Source of the DNA: Ascaphus truei
Lineage: Eukaryota > Chordata > Amphibia > Anura > Ascaphidae
Assembly: GCA_036426205.1 (NCBI GenBank)
Contig: CM071569.1
Coordinates: 1,392,354 to 1,456,353, forward strand
DNA: 64,000 nucleotides
Direction: 5' to 3'
The position numbers and the translations under genes were made by a program. The notes beneath the pieces are model-generated. The model was not told the origin of the DNA, searched no databases, and worked only from the letters and a program-made list of their open reading frames with translations. This document shows, piece by piece, positions 44,910 through 56,121 of the stretch (position 1 is the stretch's first letter; every line of letters begins with the position of its first letter).

Positions 44910-45093
44910 CTTCTGCCAGTCCGTATGCTTCCAGCAGGAATTCCACCATCTCCAACGCTGTCAACTCTGGATGTTGGTCCCTGTGGATGGTTACAATGGT
45001 AAAAGCGGGAGGCCTGAGACACTCCATGATACGCTGCCTTTTTACTGTGTCAGTGCACGACCATTCCTCTACGACTTTTAATGCATTCTCCCT

Positions 45094-45786
45094 CTAAAGG
45101 TCTATCCCTTCCTCCCCCTGTGGTGTTGGAAGTACTCCCGAGAAGGCTTTGAGTTTCCGGTAGCTTTGGGACTGGGAGGCCATGGTAATGGCTTCTACGA
45201 ATTGGGGTAGAGTCACCCCCATTACGGAACCTTCATTAGTTACCCTCTCTCTGATAGGCCAGGAGTTCACCTCGCGGGGTGCGGGGGCTGGTGAAGAGGG
45301 TGGACTGTCAGCCCAACTAGTGGCTCCCGTGAGAGCACTTGGAGTAAAGGAGACTTTTGGTGGGGGACGGTCGACCCGGTTTGGGGTACTTGACACTGGT
45401 GCAGTTGGTGTCCAAGTACTGGTAGACGGGTCATCTGGAGCCTGAGGAGGGGCCCTTGCTGAAAACATTTCCCGTATTACTGGTAATTCCGAGTATATAA
45501 GGAGGCAGCCTTCTGGCGGGCACTCGGGGGCTACTAGAGTGTTCGGGGCCGTTTCTTGGCATATGTCCCGCCCCACAGTGAATAGTATGGTGCTCCAATA
45601 AAAAGTAGGGTCGAACACCCTGCCCCGGTACCATACATTATCTGGCCCTAGGAGCTCCCTCAGCGAGTCCTGGATGTCAGTTTCCGCCACTAACGCTGGA
45701 ACGTTCCCTGCGGCCACGACGTAACTAGGTGGTTCTCGGATGGAGAGGGCCCAAGCATGGACCTCTTGACTTGAGGGAATTACCAT
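45094..45786 (-). CDS. Gypsy gag N-terminal part, PNMA-like
   Basis: A 230-codon frame that starts 71 bp downstream of the 5' LTR, as expected for gag. WALSIREPPSYVVAAGNVPA and the following region (RELLGPDNVWYRGRVFD, GCLLIYSE) resemble the N-terminal RNA-binding-like domain of Gypsy gag proteins from which vertebrate PNMA genes derive. A Ser/Thr/Pro-rich stretch follows. The frame ends at 45094, and gag continues in other frames near 45027-44797 (RPPAFTIVTIHRDQHPEL). Confidence 0.75.
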   Translation of the reverse strand: MVIPSSQEVHAWALSIREPPSYVVAAGNVPALVAETDIQDSLRELLGPDNVWYRGRVFDPTFYWSTILFTVGRDICQETAPNTLVAPECPPEGCLLIYSELPVIREMFSARAPPQAPDDPSTSTWTPTAPVSSTPNRVDRPPPKVSFTPSALTGATSWADSPPSSPAPAPREVNSWPIRERVTNEGSVMGVTLPQFVEAITMASQSQSYRKLKAFSGVLPTPQGEEGIDL

Positions 45787-45836
45787 GTTGCTGATCTCTT
45801 ATGATACTCGTTTGAATAGGGCACCCCAGGTCTGAG

Positions 45837-45854
45837 ATCTCAGCAGCGCCTCCA
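45837..45854 (-). other. primer binding site of the Gypsy element
   Basis: Three bases past the 5' LTR, the minus strand reads TGGAGGCGCTGCTGAGAT. This resembles the complement of a tRNA-Thr 3' end (TGGAGGCACCGCTGGGAT from memory), with about three differences. Confidence 0.5.
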
Positions 45855-45856
45855 AA

Positions 45857-47849
45857 TGTAACGGGTATTCCCTCTATCCCAATCACAGATACCGTGTAGG
45901 TGGGTGGAAACCTATGTGTTAACAGGTGTGGTGCATTATACCTGTCAGGCTCACAGGGGGCCTGAGGCTCCACCAGTGAGAGCCTGGGGTGAATCCTCCG
46001 GAACGTTCTCGGTTTCAGCGCCTCCACCTGTGTAGTGTTCTAGGAATGTAGAAGGTTACCTACACAGGACCCGCATATACAATAACCACATACACAGGAA
46101 TGTATATAACCACTTTATATATATATATGCAGCAAGTAACACACACTTATAATACTAATATTTTCCCTAGAGGGTAACTCCACCGTATAACTCAGTCCCA
46201 AGTGTCTCTCACTCCACTAAGAGTGCACCTACTCACCACCGTGTACCCCCACACCGTGTCCACAGCCTAACCCCTTTTGTCCCGTGGTCAGCGCTGCCAC
46301 TATGTGTAATGAGAATAGGTAAGGATACGTTGGTGCACTTAGGAAGGTACTCCTGCGCCCGGGCCTGCAAGCTACTTCGAAAAGGATCTGCCGCTTGGTG
46401 ATCCCGTCTGTCATCCGGTGCGCCCTCGCTCGAAGGTCCGCCAGGGGCGATCCCACCCTGGAGATAGTCTCTGTCTCTGTGGGCACAGACTTGAGCCCAA
46501 GTCTCGTCTCGGGGAGCGCAGCGTCCGCTGTGTCCCTATCTAACACTAGTACTACTGTGACAGGGTCCCTAACCTAGGGCCTGTCCCTGTAGCACCACAA
46601 GCTGGGGAGTGCAGGACCTATCTGGGGCCTAGGGGGTTACTGGCCTAATGCAGTGGGTCACTGACCCCTGCACTCGCCTGCTTCCCCTAGCTCTTCCTGG
46701 TCCTGACTGACTAGCGTGGGCTCAGCGTGCGAAATGTATCAAAAACCCTTCTGCAGGGCAATCCTAAGCCCTATTGGCTCCCTGGCGTCACATGGGGTGC
46801 TGCTGAGGCTCTGGGCTTATTTCACATAACACTAGTATGCATTTAGCGTAGGGACCTGCTAAAGAGACTTACCTTGACGTGGTTAGCAGGCTTGGCATTA
46901 TTTGATCAAAGGATGTATACCAAAAGTCTCCTTTTTTCTTATAGATATTTACACCATACATATATATATATATTCCCCATTGATTGCTATCCCTATGGGA
47001 GAAGCGCAGGGATTCACTTTCTGTTTTGCACATTTGTATGGCCATTTCCTTCACTAGCTGCATGCTCTTTACATGGAGAAGCGCAGTGATTATATTTGTT
47101 TTACATTATTTGTTGGGCCGATTTTAATCCTTTGCAGCACGCTCCTAGAGGGCAACACTACTATGGTGTAATTGAATATATTTAGCCAATCACCTGCAAC
47201 TGCTTATTGAGCAGTTTGTGGCAGGCCAGCCCCTCCTCTTCTAGGTATATAATCTCCTAGCAAGATCCCCTTATTCCACTTCACTTACATGTGAGTATCT
47301 GTACTGGTATATACCAGTTTTTAATTGCACTAGGTTATACAAGCATATGCTTTGATATTTTAACCCCTTCTGGGCTTATTTCACATAACACTAGTATGCA
47401 TTTAGCGTAGGGACCTGCTAAAGAGACTTACCTTGACGTGGTTAGCAGGCTTGGCATTATTTGATCAAAGGATGTATACCAAAAGTCTCCTTTTTTCTTA
47501 TAGATATTTACACCATACATATATATATATATATATATATATTCCCCATTGATTGCTATCCCTATGGGAGAAGCGCAGGGATTCACTTTCTGTTTAGTCC
47601 CTTGCAAGAGCCTTCCCTGGTATGCTAGCTTCGCGCGCTGCAACTGCGCATGCGCCACTATTCAGGGCCGCCGGGGACTCACTGCGCATGTGCAAACTTG
47701 CGCAATATGGCGGCGCCCTGCACGGGAGCTGCCGGGGACCGCCGGAGCTCAGCCCCCACCCTCCAGATTGGCCGTCGGGTCTGCCGCTTGGCTCCGACAG
47801 CACCCATCAACGATCCCGGCCACGAGCAACGAGGGGTGACAAGGCTACA
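45857..47849 (-). repeat. 5' LTR of the Gypsy element, split by an insertion
   Basis: 45857-46809 and 47595-47849 together match the 3' LTR at 39581-40785. The middle (46810-47594) is foreign. Its right end is followed by tcctccccctggtaaaat, the PPT of a second element body. It is therefore an LTR shared between two internal regions. Confidence 0.8.
46810..47594. mobile_element. insert with 222-bp terminal direct repeats
   Basis: The block from ctgggcttatttcacataac to gcagggattcactttctgtt occurs twice, at 46810-47031 and 47369-47594, flanking about 337 bp of other sequence. The two copies differ mainly in the length of an (at)n run. The ends lack TG...CA, and no coding region or primer site is seen. 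It may be a Penelope-like fragment with tandem pseudo-LTRs, or a tandemly duplicated repeat. About 10 bp of the LTR were lost at the insertion. Confidence 0.6.
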
Positions 47850-48770
47850 TCCTCCCCCTGGTAAAATCTTCAACGTCCCCGCTTGGAACACAACTTACTA
47901 CTATACAAAAAGTTATATAATGAAAATGGCACAACATCCTGACTGACTAGCGTGGGCTCAGCGCGCGAAATGTATCAAAAACCCTTCTGCAGGGCAATCC
48001 TAAGCCCTATTGGCTCCCTGGCGTCACATGGGGTGCTGCTGAGGCTCATGGAACTTGTAGTCCCTTGCAAGAGCCTTCCCTGGTAGGCTAGCGTTCGCGC
48101 GCTGCAACTGCGCATGCGCCACTATTCAGGGCCGCCGGGGACTCACTGCGCATGCGCAAACTTGCCCAACATGGCGGCGCCCTGCACGGGAGCCGCCGGG
48201 GACCGCCAGAGCGCTCCCTGCTCAGCCCCCACCCTCCAGATTGGCCGTCGGGTCTGCTGCTTGGCTCCGGCAGCACCCAACAACGATCCCGGCCACGGAG
48301 GTAATGGGGGTCGCAGAGCAACGACGGGTGACCAGGCTACATCCTCCCCCTGGTAAAATCTTCAACGTCCCCGCTTGGAACACAACTTACTACTATACAA
48401 AAAGTTATATAATGAAAATGGCACAACATCGTTATATAATTAAAATTCAACAATCAATGAGATCTTAACTTATCATCTCTAGATCAGATTGCATATTTCA
48501 GTGAACATCACAATGACGGACTGCACTCTGCTGCGAGCCCACTGCTGAGCCTCATAATGGGGTGCCCCAATTAGATCATAGGTTACCCGGTTGGGAGGGT
48601 ACCTTACTCTTTGGCTCCGGCAGAGCTGTTCTTCAACAACTTCCTCTGGGGAGTAATAAGCACAGTCCTGAGGCTCAGCCTCTTCCCTTGAGGGGAGAAT
48701 TGTCTCTGGACAGTCTTTGTTTGGCACAAAGCACGGGCTCTGTGGATCCAAAGGCTGGCCTGTTGGTGCC
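47850..48770 (-). mobile_element. second, partial Gypsy copy (pol end, PPT, LTR fragment)
   Basis: 47850-47937 is a pol-LTR spacer with its PPT. 47938-48341 is the first part of an LTR (minus orientation), joined to it without the LTR 3' end. 48342-48478 is again spacer, and 48479-48751 the pol C-terminus as at 40908-41174. The arrangement implies a tandem or duplicated element that later suffered internal deletions. Confidence 0.7.
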
Positions 48771-48985
48771 TGTATCAGGGGACTTATCCCTGTTCACAAA
48801 TGTGCCTCTAATCCAGCAGTGTGGTGGTTAACTGCTGGTAGGCAATTAAATAACACCACCTGGCTGATTGCAGGTGGTAGAAAAAGCCTGCCTTTGAGAC
48901 AGGAAGAGAGACTCCTTAGCTCACGTGTGAGCTGAACAAGGAAACAGAGCAGAGGTTCTTGAGTCTCCCAGGAGAGACTGACCAT
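48771..48985 (+). mobile_element. truncated copy of the solo LTR in pol
   Basis: Begins TGTATCAGGGG after gtgcc, at exactly the same point of the Gypsy pol sequence as the LTR at 41211, and follows the same sequence to ggagagactgacca before ending abruptly. It is a duplicate of that insertion and not an independent one. Confidence 0.85.
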
Positions 48986-49372
48986 GTTTTTCTCCTGTAT
49001 CACTATTCAAAATGGCCTGAATGCTCCAGACTAGCAAACTGCTAAAACTTCGGCTTCTATAGAGGTGGTTACACTTGCTGATGATCAATTAATCATTTGA
49101 TTAGCAGCACCTGTCTGCTACTTAGCATCTTAATTCTTATGTAAGCAGTAAGGGTGTACTTAGTTTTTCACACATGGCTTCTCCATTTTGGCTTTAGTTT
49201 TGTTAAATAAATCATGACACGGTGTAATATGTCATGTGTTGTTGTTCATCTGAGGTTGTATTTACCTAATTTTAAGACCTGCTAAGAAACAGAGAGTGTT
49301 ATTATATATATGATATGTAAAACCATGGAATTCAACTTTCTTTTTCACTCAACTGTATATATATATATATAC
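48986..49372. mobile_element. probable Tc1/mariner-type fragment
   Basis: The words gttgttgttcatctgaggttg, tttacctaattttaagacctg and taaaaccatggaattcaa, followed by ctttctttttcactcaactg and (ta)n, look like the 3' end of fish and frog Tc1-like elements as I remember them. The left end is cut against the LTR fragment. No transposase frame remains. Confidence 0.45.
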
Positions 49373-50574
49373 ACCTGCAGCCGAAGATTGAAGTATTTTC
49401 CAAGTCCTTTTAGTATAATGGGGTGAAGAAAGATGTCCTCTGGCGCATGGATCTTTTACTATAAGTACCAATAGTGTGGCAGAAAGTTCTTGGGAACAGA
49501 GTCACAATATCGCAGCCACGTAACCCTGGATTCTACCCTCCACCACTCGGCAAGGGACAGGAACGGCGCCTCACGAAGAAGTCGCTCCCCGGAACTATAT
49601 CCCATTCAGGGACGGGGGCTGCTACAGTATCTGCTCTGTATGTTGCATTATTGTTGGGAATGTCACATGATTTATTTATTGGGCCTGGTGCTGGGACTGA
49701 GGAAGGGACGCATTAGTCCAGAAACTTTACCTTTATTAGCTCTGATGCTGTGAATACTTTATTGAAGTTTTTTCAAACTCAAAACAAGTCTCCTGTCTGC
49801 TCCTTCTTATCCTCTATTTTGTGCCTATTATCAGGTCCAGCTTTGAGACGCCGGGACCATTGGAAGGTAAGCACCAGAAGCAAAATAATATTTATATACT
49901 CTTTACAAACAGTGGTGTGCCATGTATTCCTACTATTGCTCTTATTTATTTATATGATTTTATTTATTTTTTGCATTTCAATACACTTTTCTGCATTTAG
50001 CGTCTTACAGTGGCCAGCGTCTTTCATCCACTTTATTTGGGAGTCGATTTTTGGTGGATGAGTTTTGGTGGCATCTCCCCTCTTTTGGAGACGTTATTTT
50101 TGCACCTCATTGCTTTGTTATACAATATTTTGGGGGGTTTTGAGTGCCCCCCGTTACTGCCATTTTTGTGGCAACATCGCATGTCCTTCCGAAAACAGCA
50201 CAGGGCTCGATCCAGCAATTACAGAACAGCATAGGGGCACCCCAAATGTTATACTACTGTGGTAAGGGTTCTTACCAATTCTAGGTTATTGCCACTTCTT
50301 TTATGTAAGTATGTGTATTGATTTCATTCATAAAATATAAATATATTTTAATTATATTCCTGAAATATTTTCAACAGAGCTATGTTTGCATGGAAGAAAC
50401 TCAGAAGAATTTAGTTTTTTTTTTTTTTTTAAAGAAATCCACCAGAAATATTTAGAATGGGGGCTGATAGCTGGAGGATGAGCGTGAACACGGGGTTATA
50501 TCGTCTTACATTTTTGATGCAAAGGGAAGACCAAAAATAACAAAGAAGTGGAATGCAGATGTTCATATTGTATT
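49373..50574 (+). other. unassigned sequence with a second hammerhead-like motif
   Basis: At 49697-49724 CTGAGGA, a stem ggac / gtcc around gcatta, and GAAA follow one another as in a hammerhead core, but the cleavage-site side (cttt) is not canonical. The same general layout (a core followed by T-rich sequence) is found at 7996-8600. A Penelope-like remnant is possible. Otherwise it is T-rich and non-coding. Confidence 0.35.
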
Positions 50575-51840
50575 GTAAGTCGTTATTTATATAGCGCCAT
50601 TAATGTACGTAGCGCTTCACAGCAGTAATACACGGGACAATCATATAAATAACAAATACTATAAATAACATAATGGGGAGAAGTGCTTCAGACATAACAG
50701 TAACATTTTGGAAAGGGAGTCCCTGCTCCGAAGAGCTTACAATCTAATTGGTTGGTAGGAAGGACGTATAGAGACAGTAGGAGGGCGTTCTGGTAAGTGC
50801 GTCTGCAGGGGGCCAAGGTTTATGTATACAGTGTAAAACTATCACTCATAGAGCTACTCATATGCTTCCTTAAGCAGGTGTGTTTTGAGTTGGGTCTTAA
50901 AGGTTGATAGAGAGGGTGCTAGTCGGATGTTGAGTGGAAAGGCATTCCAGAGGTGTGGGGTAGTCAGTAAAAAAGGTTTAAGGCGGGAGAGGACTTTAGA
51001 TACAAAGAGGGTAGAGGGAAGACATCCTTGAGCAGAACGCAAGAATCAGGATGATGTATAGCGAGAAATTAGGGCTGAGATGTAAGGAGGAGCAGAATAG
51101 TGTAAAGCTTTAAAAGTGAGGAGGAGAATTGAGGGTGTGATACGGAATTTGATAGGAAGCCAGGAGAGGGATTTCAGCAGGGGAGACGCTGAGACAGATT
51201 TAGGAAACAGTAGAGTGATTCTGGAAGCAGTTTTAGGATAGATTGTAGAGGAGACATGTGGGAGGCAGGAAGGCCAGACAGCAGGAGGTTACAGTAATCA
51301 AGACTGGAGAGAATGAAGGCCTGAGTCAAAGTTTTAGCAGTCGAGCAACAGACGAAAGGGCGTATCTTTGTAAAATTGCGGAGGAAAAAACTACAGGTTT
51401 TGGCTACCTTTTGAATGTGAGAGAGGAGTCGAGTGTGACCCCTAGGCAGCGTGTTTGGGCTACTGGGTGTATGATAGTACTTCCAACAGTAATGTGGAAG
51501 GAGGTAGAAGGGCCAGGTTTAAGAGGAAGTATGAGGGGCTCTGTTTTGCCATGTTAAGTTTAAGTTGGCGGAGGGCCATCCAGGATGATATTCCAGTGAG
51601 ACATTCATAAACTTTGGTTTGTTCAGCAGGTGTAAGGTCGGGGGTTGAAGGGTAAATTTGTGTGTCGTCGGTGTAGAGGTGATATTTAAACCCAAGAGAT
51701 GTTATTAGGTCACCTAGCGAGAGTGTGTACAGAGCAAAGAGAAGAGGTCAGAGGACAGAGCCCTGGGGTACCCCCACAGAGAGATCGATAGAGGAGGAGG
51801 TGTTAGCAGAAGACACTGGAAGACACTGAAAGTACAGTGG
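50575..51840 (-). pseudogene. L2-clade LINE: reverse-transcriptase end and 3' end
   Basis: Reading down the minus strand from 51840, broken frames give the block VGVPQGSVL, then [10 protein letters not shown] and YTDDTQIY (usual YADDTQ), [12 protein letters not shown], and near 51040-50854 the C-terminal PHLWNAFPLNIRLA with FKTQLKTHLL. The 3' UTR ends in the L2 tail (50584-50600, tatttatatagcgccattaa on the + strand). It is the second half of the element that continues at 56675, separated by the LTR element. Confidence 0.85.
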
Positions 51841-51845
51841 GACAG

Positions 51846-52439
51846 TGTAACAGGGGATTTATCCCTGTTCTGGAAATGTGCCTCTAATCCAGCAGTGTGG
51901 TGGTTAACTGCTGGTAGTCAATTAACCAACACCACCTGGCTGATTAGGTTTGTTTAGAAAGCCTGCCCTTGAAACAGGAAGGGAAATTTTCTCTGGGTCT
52001 CACAAAGTGTGGGACTGACCATAGGAACAGATGTCTGAGCCTGCCAGAAGAAAACTGCACGCTGCTTGCCAGACACAGGGTGAAAGCACCTCTGAACCTG
52101 AATGCTGATATAGCCTGAGGAAAAGGCAGCAACCAGGAACAGAGAAGACTTTCCCTCCAACTACCAGAAAAACAGATAAGACTTTTCTTTATAAGACTTT
52201 TTATCTGCACATATCAAGATATATGTTTGGGGTTGGGAGACATGCTAATCTAAAGGGAGTTGTGGACTGCATAGTATTTCACTAGAAATACTCCCAAGTG
52301 GAACACAAGCTTTGTTTGACCCCTTATTTGAATATGTTTGGATGATTTTCTTATGTTAAAGAAACAGGCGCAATAAAAGCCTTATTTAATTTCACCTTAA
52401 CAAGTCTCCATTGCATACCTCTACGCACGTCCTCCTACA
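51846..52439 (+). repeat. 5' LTR of the coiled-coil element
   Basis: Has a TATA-like ctttataagac at about 52188 and the poly(A) word gcaataaaagcc at about 52370, ordered as U3-R-U5. It matches the right LTR with scattered substitutions and 1-3 base indels. Confidence 0.93.
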
Positions 52440-52441
52440 TA

Positions 52442-52459
52442 TGGTGTAAGAAGTGGGAT
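52442..52459 (+). other. primer binding site, tRNA-Leu type
   Basis: TGGTGTAAGAAGTGGGAT starts two bases after the LTR. It differs at one base (a for c) from the complement of a vertebrate tRNA-Leu 3' end as I recall it. Confidence 0.75.
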
Positions 52460-53354
52460 TGAGGTGCCCTTGAAGTTGAAAGGGGCCCCGGAGATTCCCT
52501 GTGAAATTTTTTTGGTGCTTTTTGCCTACAAACAGTCTGAGCAACATAAACAAAGAATCACATGCAGCCGAGACCAGAATTAAAGTGATACATATCCAGG
52601 CAGGAAATCTACACTGCACTGAAGAAAACCACAGATGGACTCTTTTCCTCAATCCCAAGAGGAGAGAGAGAGAGAGACTGCTGAAGCAGGTAAACCTTAC
52701 TTGCCTATCACAATAAAGTGTAATATGGTCATTGAAATAGGGGTTTTGCCTTCCAGCCGTAGTCAGGGTTCAAGAAGTAAGTTAGCCCTTAAAAGGGATA
52801 GGCGTTTGTTGTTTTCAAATGTTTAACTGAAGCAGTGAATACAGATGGTGACCCACGAGCGGTACTGATTCTGCAAGTAAAGGCTGCCACACCACATAGA
52901 ACTACCAGCTGTGAATGGAGTATATACAGGAAAGTGTGAAAATTGATGCAAGACTGTGCTGAAGCAGGGGAATTTTGAGTAAACAAGTGCTGAGGGTAAA
53001 ATTGCCCTACTAGAAAAAAAGGAATTGCTGAGCTGTGTAAAAGGTATCCCAAAGCCAATTGCTGAGTGTTGATTCGCCCTGCCGGAAGTGAAAAATATTC
53101 CACTGCAAAGAATGTTTTTTTTTTTTTCTGCAAGTAAAGTCTGTCTATGTATCTTGGGAGTAAAACAGGCACCCAAAGTGTGAAGAGTGAATGCCATAAT
53201 ACCCAAAGTTGAGACTGAAAATTACTGAACTCAATCAGAAAACCACATTATTTGGCTGAAGCGGAGGGATGTACCTAGCAAGTAAATGGTGTAAAGCAAA
53301 CAGAAGTTTTTACCTAGCAACTGCACATACAGTATACCTAATGAGAGAGAATGC

Positions 53355-56121
53355 GTGCACAGTATTGCTGATATTGTAAGATTTACCCAAGGAAAGAAAA
53401 AGTCTACAGAGATGCCTGGGAGAGCTACGACCTCTACAAGCAAAATATGCCCACCTGTAGGACTACCACAATTTGGGGTTCTAGCAAATACAGTGGCAAC
53501 AGCTGCAATAGTGCCTCCTGAGGTCAGGAAGAAAATTACACCTGATAGCCCCAAAATGGAGGACAAGATGCAGCGTTCCTGTAATGAACCCTACCCCACG
53601 GAAGAGTGGCCCTTCCAGTCCAATAAAGAGGAAGACATCTCTTACGGGGAACCCGAACCGAGTCACACCCACAAAACACCCCAAGAATGGTGGGGGTGCC
53701 TGAACTCGGCACAAACCGAAAAGACCGCTCTCTGTGATGACGAATATGATCGACAGGAGAAAGAGCGGGAGCAGCAGATCACCAAATATTTCTGTCAGCT
53801 AACGCAACTGCAAGAAAAGCCTGACGTATACAATTAAGCCGCTGAAGTATCAAATAAAGAAGGAGACCCCAGTATTCCTGATGGGATGGAGTCATCCAAA
53901 ACAAAAAGGAGGGGGAAAAATAGCGGTTCATCACTTACCGTGGAAGGAACAGACACGTCCGCAGATCCTGTGGAGAAAAAGGGGGACCGAGATGCCCTGC
54001 AGCCTAGAGAAAATGTAGAATTCGCCCCGCGGAAAACCGAATATCCAGAGGGCCCAAGGCAGAAGTCGTGTACCCCAAAGAAGTGTCTGTCCGGTGCCAA
54101 TAGTGAGGAACCCCCAACCAACCATCCCAGGGAAGCGGAGCCGGAACCAATGAGTGTCGATCCCTTGACCAGCCCAGAGGATGCCCTGAAAAATGCAAGG
54201 CATGACTGTGATATACTCCGTGAACAATTGAAACAAAAGAAAGATGATTACGCAGAGCTACTGAAAGATAATGCTGAGTTACAGAAGACGGTGCTCGCAA
54301 TGTACTCTGCAGCCAGGACAGAATTGGACGATCTCAAGACTGAGCTAGATACTGCAAATGCTACTATTTCCGCCATGGATGAAAAGCAGAGCCAATCTGA
54401 TAAAATGATGGCTACGCTAAAGCGGAAGTATGAGGAGGCACTGAAGCAGATGACAGTCTTCCAGCAAGAGGTTCACACTCTTCGCATAGAGCTGAATGCC
54501 TCACAACAGGAGGTCAACAGTGTCCGAACAGAGGTGGACATATCTCAGAAAGAGGTTCATATACTCGGCAGAGCACTGGATGCCTCACATTATGAGACCA
54601 ACAGCTGCCGCACAGAACTGGAAGTCTCCAGAAAGGAACTTCACAGTCTCACTGAGGAGCTGGACATTGCAAAGAAAACTATCCTCCATCTTAACTTAGA
54701 TCTCAAAGTCTCTCAGAAGGAGCTTCAGAACCTAAAACTGGAGATGAAGTCTCACGCCAGGAGACAGCCCGCCTCAAAGCAGATGTGCAAAAATGGAAGG
54801 TGGACTGCAAGGAAGCCCTGAATAGTACAGAGACTGAAATAGGAGAAAATTTAAGATTAAAAAGAGAAAACTGAAAGAAGAAAATTCTCATTTGACAGAC
54901 TACGTCAAGAAAAAGAATGAAAAGCTGCACGAGCTTAAAGAAATAAATAGACTTTTGGAAGATGAGAAGTTTGAAGCAGAGCACCGACTGCAGAAACAAC
55001 TGCAAGGTCTGCGTACGCACCTCCAGAAGGCCGAGGAGAAGCAGCAAACTCTGCAGGAAGACAATCTGCAGGCTACTAAAGAAGTACAAGTGCTGCAGGA
55101 ACGTCTAATTACCCAGTATGTCCCCGCAAAGCAGCATGATAAACTGAAGGCTACCCTGAGCACCACCAAAGCATCGCTAGAGACCAAGCTTAGAACCCAG
55201 GTGACTCGGCACAAAACGGAGCAAAAGAAGGTCCAGTAACTGAGACAAGTAACTGTGGCCTGAGCAAAGAAATTCACAGTGCTTCACAATACAATGAAAA
55301 TGTGGAAGCAAGATCAGAGAAAGCAAAGTGTGTAGATAAATTCCCTGAGAAGAGACTTGCAAGATGCACTCAAAAAACAGGGATCTCTCGCGGATGAGAT
55401 TACAGTCCTACAAGGACAAGTATTGACCCTGACTAAGCGTCAGTATCCCACAGCCACAAAAACCCATGAAGACAAGGGTACAGAGAGATCTGGGAATACC
55501 GCTCGTCTGAAAAACAAGGTTTCAAAATTTGAACCACCTAAACAAGCACTTGCAAAACCTTCAGTCATCCAACAGGCAACAAAAAAAGGTACACGTGCTG
55601 AATCAAAACCAGAAGAATCCTTAGCGGATGAAGCTGAAAAGATGAGACATTCTCTGGAAGTGGAATTGCAACTCAATCCCAAAGAAGCTGAACTAGCAAC
55701 TCCATTGAGTGGAAAAAGTGCAGAGAGACAGCTTCAAGAGTGGAAAACTCAAAGGGCTGTTTTCAAACACTCTGCAACTGTTGCCATACAGTCTGCGTAC
55801 AATAAGACGAGCACCCGACGCGAGGGAAATCTCATGACCACGCATGCAGTAAAAAGACTATACCTGGAAAAAGTCCTCCTCGAGCGACTGAGGAGTGCTG
55901 ATCTCAAGCACCTTCGGGAGGAGACACGAAAAAACTGGAGAAAGGGCTCCAATCCCAGCGGGACTGAGGGTTCTTTTCCTCCATCCACTCTCATTCAAGT
56001 CACAGAGATCTCTCAAATGAGAATGGAAGGATGGGCTTTGGCCGTGGCAAGCCCGAGCTTCCCACAAACAGGGGAGGTATGTAACAGGGGATTTATCCCT
56101 GTTCTGGAAATGTGCCTCTAA
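53355..56121 (+). pseudogene. long coiled-coil protein of the LTR element, decayed
   Basis: Four open pieces follow one another: 53355-53837, 53886-54821, 54892-55239 and 55357-56121. The first two share a frame and are separated only by one TAA at 53835. At least two frame changes lie between about 54750 and 54890, and several stops between 55239 and 55357. The first piece is hydrophilic, with MPGRATTSTSK. From about 54180 the protein is a heptad-rich coil with internal repeats of about 28 residues (QQEVHTLRIELNASQQEV, QKEVHILGRALDAS, RKELHSLTEELDIAKK). The last piece is basic and non-coiled (KRLYLEKVLLERLRSADLKH) and its frame runs into the right LTR. I do not recognise the family. A captured host coiled-coil gene, or an unusual gag-like structural protein, are the options. 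Confidence 0.75.
56067..56079 (+). other. polypurine tract of the coiled-coil element
   Basis: aacaggggaggta ends immediately before the TG of the right LTR, the expected place for plus-strand priming. Confidence 0.75.

Larger units (their letters stand above)
39581..47849 (-). mobile_element. Ty3/Gypsy LTR retrotransposon, RT-deleted, with nested insertions
   Basis: On the minus strand the order is 5' LTR (47849-45857, with an inserted block), PBS, gag, protease, remainder of RNase H, integrase, pol C-terminus, PPT, and 3' LTR (40785-39581). LTRs begin TGTAGCC and end CCGTTACA. The PPT tccaggggga-type run (read from 40799 to 40786) directly abuts the 3' LTR. A 561-bp solo LTR of another family sits in pol. 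Reverse transcriptase is missing. Gag is of the PNMA-like vertebrate Gypsy type. The element cannot be autonomous. Confidence 0.85.

Noticed and set aside
46810..47594. Complete LTR element with 222-bp LTRs
   Set aside because: The repeats lack TG...CA ends, PBS, PPT and any internal coding region.
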